DNA from: Nocardiopsis mwathae
Lineage (GTDB): Bacteria; Actinomycetota; Actinomycetes; Streptosporangiales; Streptosporangiaceae
Assembly: GCF_014201195.1 (NCBI RefSeq)
Contig: NZ_JACHDS010000001.1
Coordinates: 2,046,001-2,110,000 of the forward strand
Direction: 5' to 3'
DNA length: 64,000 nucleotides
A model generated the notes under the pieces. That model did not search any database and had not been told where the DNA came from. It was given only the letters and a program-made list of their open reading frames with translations. Both the position numbers and the translations under genes were made by a program. Positions 60,998 through 64,000 of the stretch are shown here, in pieces (position 1 is the first letter of the stretch; the number at the start of each line of letters is the position of its first letter).

Positions 60998-62257
60998 TCA
61001 GAGCCGAACCGGAAGGCCGGCCAGGCGCCAGGCACCGGGCAGGGGGACGCGGACCAGTTGGGTCGGGTCCACGGCCAGGGCGATGCCGGGGTAGCGCTCG
61101 AAGAGCTTGCCGAACGCGACCTCGCTCTCCTGGCGGGCCAGGGCGGCGCCGAGGCAGTAGTGGATGCCGTGGCCGAACGCGACGTGGGTTTCGCGGCGTC
61201 CACCCGGCTCGCGGGTGATGTCGAGGGCGTCGGGGTCCTCGAAACGGCGCGGGTCGTGGTTGGCGGCGACCAGGATCGGTGTCACCGCGTCGCCCCGCCG
61301 GACGGTGGTGCCGCCGATCTCCACGTCCTCGGCCGCGTAGCGGACCCCCACGTGGGTTGCGGGGGTTACGCGGCGCAGGAGTTCGTGGACCGCGCGGGGC
61401 AGGAGGTCGGGCCGGCGCTTGAGCAGCTCGAACTGGTCGGGGTGGGTGAGCAGGTCGGCGGTCCCGTTGGCGATGAACGTGGCGGTGGTGTCGTGGCCCG
61501 CCATGACCAGGGTCAGGACCATCATGACCATCTCGCCGTCGGTGAGCCGGTCGCCGTCCTCGTCGTGTGTCTGGACGAGGCCCGTCAGCAGGTCGGCCCG
61601 GGGCTCTGCCCGTCGCCGCTCGATCAGCTCGTGGACGTGGTCGACCAGATCGCGCACGGCCGCGGCGAACCGGGCCGGGTCGCCCAGGCCCATCTCCCGG
61701 CCCCACTGGCGCCACTGCGGCCGGTCCTCCTCGTCGATGCCGACCAGTTCGCAGATGACCGTCATGCTGAACGGGTAGCCGAACCGCTCCTGGAGGTCGA
61801 CGACACCGTTCTCGTCGGCGGTGCCGGGGAGCCCGTCGAGGATTCCGTCGACGATCTCCTCCATGCGCGGGCGCAGCTCGCTGATCCGGCGCACGGTGAA
61901 GGTGCGGGAGACGTGCTTGCGCAGCCGGGCGTGCTCGGCGCCGTCCAGGTCGAGCAGGCTGACCATGTAGCGCGCGTACTCCTCGGGCAGGCCGGCGTCG
62001 GCCAGGAGGCGGAGCCGGGTGTCGTCGTGCTCGAAGCCGGGGATGGAGGCGCGGTCCCGGACGAAGCGCGCGTCGGAGAGGACCGCCTTGACGCCGTCGT
62101 AGCGCGTGACGATCCAGCCCGGCTCGCCGGTGATGGGGATCGTCGCGCGCAGCAGCGGGGCCCGCTCCCGCAGTGCGGCGTACCCGGTGAACGGGTCGGC
62201 CCTCAGCTCCGGGGCGCCCGGGTCGATGATGCCGTCGGCGTCGATCGGGGTGGTCAT
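60998..62257 (-). CDS. Cytochrome P450
   Basis: A 419-residue P450. The I-helix motif is AGHDTT, the ExxR motif lies in HELLRRVTP, and the heme loop FGHGIHYCLG carries Cys368. It belongs by pattern to the actinobacterial CYP105/107-type group that hydroxylates antibiotics, terpenes or xenobiotics. ATG 62257 follows GAGGAG. No ferredoxin gene is adjacent. It is divergent from a MarR regulator with a 20-bp palindrome between them. Confidence 0.9.
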   Translation of the reverse strand: MTTPIDADGIIDPGAPELRADPFTGYAALRERAPLLRATIPITGEPGWIVTRYDGVKAVLSDARFVRDRASIPGFEHDDTRLRLLADAGLPEEYARYMVSLLDLDGAEHARLRKHVSRTFTVRRISELRPRMEEIVDGILDGLPGTADENGVVDLQERFGYPFSMTVICELVGIDEEDRPQWRQWGREMGLGDPARFAAAVRDLVDHVHELIERRRAEPRADLLTGLVQTHDEDGDRLTDGEMVMMVLTLVMAGHDTTATFIANGTADLLTHPDQFELLKRRPDLLPRAVHELLRRVTPATHVGVRYAAEDVEIGGTTVRRGDAVTPILVAANHDPRRFEDPDALDITREPGGRRETHVAFGHGIHYCLGAALARQESEVAFGKLFERYPGIALAVDPTQLVRVPLPGAWRLAGLPVRL

Positions 62258-62373
62258 GGGTGGCTCCTCGGTGTTTCCCACGGAGTGGGGGCGGACGTGG
62301 CACGCCGACCAGGCTCCCCGGCACACCATCGTGCCCGCCTGCGGCGGCCCCGACTCCATTGAGTTTATCGAAT

Positions 62374-62393
62374 CTTCAGAAATTTCTGAAGAC
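62374..62393. promoter_or_regulatory. 20-bp perfect palindrome between P450 and MarR
   Basis: TCTTCAGAAATTTCTGAAGA is self-complementary. It lies between the divergent starts and is probably the MarR operator. Confidence 0.7.
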
Positions 62394-62485
62394 TCCGTGA
62401 TTCCGGAACCGTCGATATCCTGCGAGGTGCAGGTGGGAGGGCCGCACGGCCGCAGTACCGAGGCAGAGAAACGGAGACGACCGGA

Positions 62486-62959
62486 GTGTCGGCAGCACCG
62501 GATCGGCGCCAGACCGCCGAACAGCTCGCCCTGGTCCTCACGGACGGCGGGATGCAGCGCATGACCGCCCGCGTCCTGACGGCCTTCCTCTTCACCGAGC
62601 AGCCCACGCTGACCCAGGGCGAGGTCGCCGAAGAGCTCGGCGTCAGCGCGGGTTCGGTCTCCGGGGCGATCAGGATGCTGACGACCGTGGGACTGCTCGA
62701 ACGCGTTCCCGTGGCCGGAAGCCGACGCGACCACCACCGCCTGCGCAAGGACGCCTGGGCCACCCTGTTCACCAAGCAGAACCACGTCATCGAGGCCATG
62801 CTGAGCGCGGCCCGCACCGGCCTGGAGGCCACCGGCGAGGACAGCGTGGCCGGCCAGCGCCTCAAGCGGATGCACGACTTCTACGCGTTCATCCTCGGTG
62901 AGATCCCCGACCTGCTCGACCGCTGGCACCGCGAGTCCGGTGGCGCCCAGGGGCGCTGA
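62486..62959 (+). CDS. MarR/GbsR-family regulator
   Basis: A 157-residue winged-helix protein: MTARVLTAFLFTEQPTLTQG, EVAEELGVSAGSVSGAIRML and a wing with GSRRDHHRLRKD. The C-terminal helices are dimerisation elements. The GTG start at 62486 has GGAG upstream. It probably represses the P450 gene through the palindrome at 62374. Confidence 0.8.
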   Translation: MSAAPDRRQTAEQLALVLTDGGMQRMTARVLTAFLFTEQPTLTQGEVAEELGVSAGSVSGAIRMLTTVGLLERVPVAGSRRDHHRLRKDAWATLFTKQNHVIEAMLSAARTGLEATGEDSVAGQRLKRMHDFYAFILGEIPDLLDRWHRESGGAQGR

Positions 62960-63575
62960 CGCCCCACGGCCATCGCGCGCGGCGTTTCACGCTGATTCAC
63001 TTCTGCCACACCGGACTCTGGACCACCACGGGGTGGCGCTGCCATTATTGGTCGCCCCCGACCCCAACCGGGAAGACCCCCCGAATGACCGAATCCCCCC
63101 ACACCCCGCCCTGTCCTGCCTTCCTCACCCACAGGGCCGCCCCCTGTGCTGCGTCCTTGGCCCGACGATCGGGCATACCCGGTCCCGACCCGTCCGCGGG
63201 TTCGACCGTCCCCCGACCGAAGCAGCCGACAACTCCCTGACCTGGCCTGTTTCCCCAGGAACTGCACCGATAGGGGCACACGCCCCACTCGGACCCGTCG
63301 ATCGCACTGGGATACTGACGCCGTCAAAGGCCCTCGGGTGCTTTCCCCGATGTCCCGATTCCCCGGATCGTCCCCAGGACCGTTCGCGATCGACCCCATC
63401 TGACGGCGGCCGGTTCGCAACCGACGGCCCCGCCCGCACGCCGGGCCCTCGACACCGCATGTGCAGCTCACCGGCCGCCCCTCTGTTGAACCGAAACTGA
63501 CCCGCAGTCGTGTCCCAGGCACGAGCCGATGCGGTTCTGCCGGTGCTGCGCGCACCGGATAGGAGGGAGCAAGGG
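62960..63575. other. 615-bp C-rich intergenic region
   Basis: No convincing gene. The plus strand is rich in C runs, and weak frames on both strands look non-coding. It probably contains the promoter of the sigma-factor gene at its right end. Confidence 0.5.
63488..63511 (+). promoter_or_regulatory. ECF-type promoter candidate for the sigma gene
   Basis: GAAC (63488-63491) and TCGT (63508-63511) are 16 bp apart, like promoters used by ECF sigma factors. It is about 65 bp before the sigma start, fitting autoregulation. Confidence 0.4.
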
Positions 63576-64000
63576 ATGACACGTGCGTTGTCCCGCGACC
63601 GGATGACGGCCTCCGACGAGGCGTTGATTCGGACGCTCTATGAGGAGCACGGACGCGCGTTACTGGCCTATGCCACCCGGCTGACAGGCGACCGGGCGGC
63701 GGCCGAGGACGTCGTCCAGGAGACCCTCATCCGGGCATGGCGGCACTCCGAAGCCCTGGTGAGCGGAAAGGGGTCGGTGCGGGGGTGGCTGCTCACGGTC
63801 GCCCGCAACATCGTCACCGACCGGATACGCGCCCGGGAGGCTCGCCCCAAGGAGGTCGCCGAAACCCCCATCAGCGCGATCGCGCAGGACCACGCCGACT
63901 CCGTCGTGGACTCGATGGTCGTCATGGAGGCCCTCGACCAGCTGTCCGGGGACCACCGCGACGTCCTGGTCGAGGTCTACTTCCGCGACCGGAGCGTCGG
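63576..64000 (+). CDS. ECF sigma factor, SigL-like (runs off the window)
   Basis: ATG 63576 follows AGGAGGG. The visible 141 residues have region 2: IRTLYEEHGRALLAYATRLT, then DRAAAEDVVQETLIRAWRH and GWLLTVARNIVTDRIRARE. The start of region 4 is ALDQLSGDHRDVLVEVYF. The pattern recalls mycobacterial SigL (ECF19-type), which works with a membrane anti-sigma factor. The end and any anti-sigma gene are outside the window. Confidence 0.8.
   Translation, partial: MTRALSRDRMTASDEALIRTLYEEHGRALLAYATRLTGDRAAAEDVVQETLIRAWRHSEALVSGKGSVRGWLLTVARNIVTDRIRAREARPKEVAETPISAIAQDHADSVVDSMVVMEALDQLSGDHRDVLVEVYFRDRSV

Overview
The window is very GC-rich DNA, gene-dense on both strands. It reads as an actinomycete chromosome, probably from the Nocardiopsaceae (Nocardiopsis, Streptomonospora or Thermobifida relatives). 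The main clues are a CseA/CseB/CseC-type envelope-stress operon, helix-turn-helix/DUF5753 regulators paired with DUF397 proteins, Uma2 and DUF6247 proteins, many TetR, PadR, MarR and HxlR regulators, and a graspetide cluster with a protein-isoaspartate methyltransferase of the fuscimiditide type. No rRNA, tRNA or CRISPR array was recognised.

Layout. At 1-2.4 kb is the end of a cse operon. At 2.4-6.4 kb a PadR/FAD-monooxygenase pair faces an ABC-F protein that has a leader peptide and a strong leader hairpin. At 6.4-12.8 kb are two decayed regulators, an HTH/hydrolase pair, DUF4180, a deaminase, a methyltransferase and two DJ-1/PfpI genes. At 12.9-15.1 kb an IS605/IS1341-type TnpB element (13261-14742) splits a gene that can be rebuilt exactly in frame. 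At 15.4-27.6 kb are mostly regulator-plus-enzyme or regulator-plus-transporter pairs, mixed with relics of an SDR, MFS and TetR genes and a Tn3 transposase.

At 27.7-31.4 kb five small unknown genes are divergent from a DUF5753 regulator that has two DUF397 partners. At 31.4-35.3 kb is the most interesting locus: a graspetide precursor, its ATP-grasp ligase and a PIMT-like methyltransferase, preceded on the same strand by a Fic protein and its overlapping partner. At 35.4-47.7 kb are a beta-helix protein and its TetR regulator, an HxlR/thioesterase pair, a berberine-bridge-type oxidase, a receptor kinase with an extracellular solute-binding domain, a P-type ATPase and a KhtT/KhtU-like cation:proton antiporter. 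At 47.7-64 kb are a WYL regulator, a TmrB-like ATPase, CGNR, hydrolase, DMT exporter/TetR, SDR, AraC, VOC and UvrA2-like genes, PadR/GDSL, a P450/MarR pair and, at the right edge, an ECF sigma factor.

The common pattern is a small regulator next to, or divergent from, the enzyme or pump it probably controls, often with a visible palindromic operator between them. At least six starts carry a TAnnnT hexamer exactly 7 nt upstream of ATG or GTG, suggesting frequent leaderless transcription. Several genes resemble antibiotic-protection functions (ABC-F, TmrB-like, UvrA2-like, MFS and DMT pumps). Functions come from reading the translations; no database search was run.
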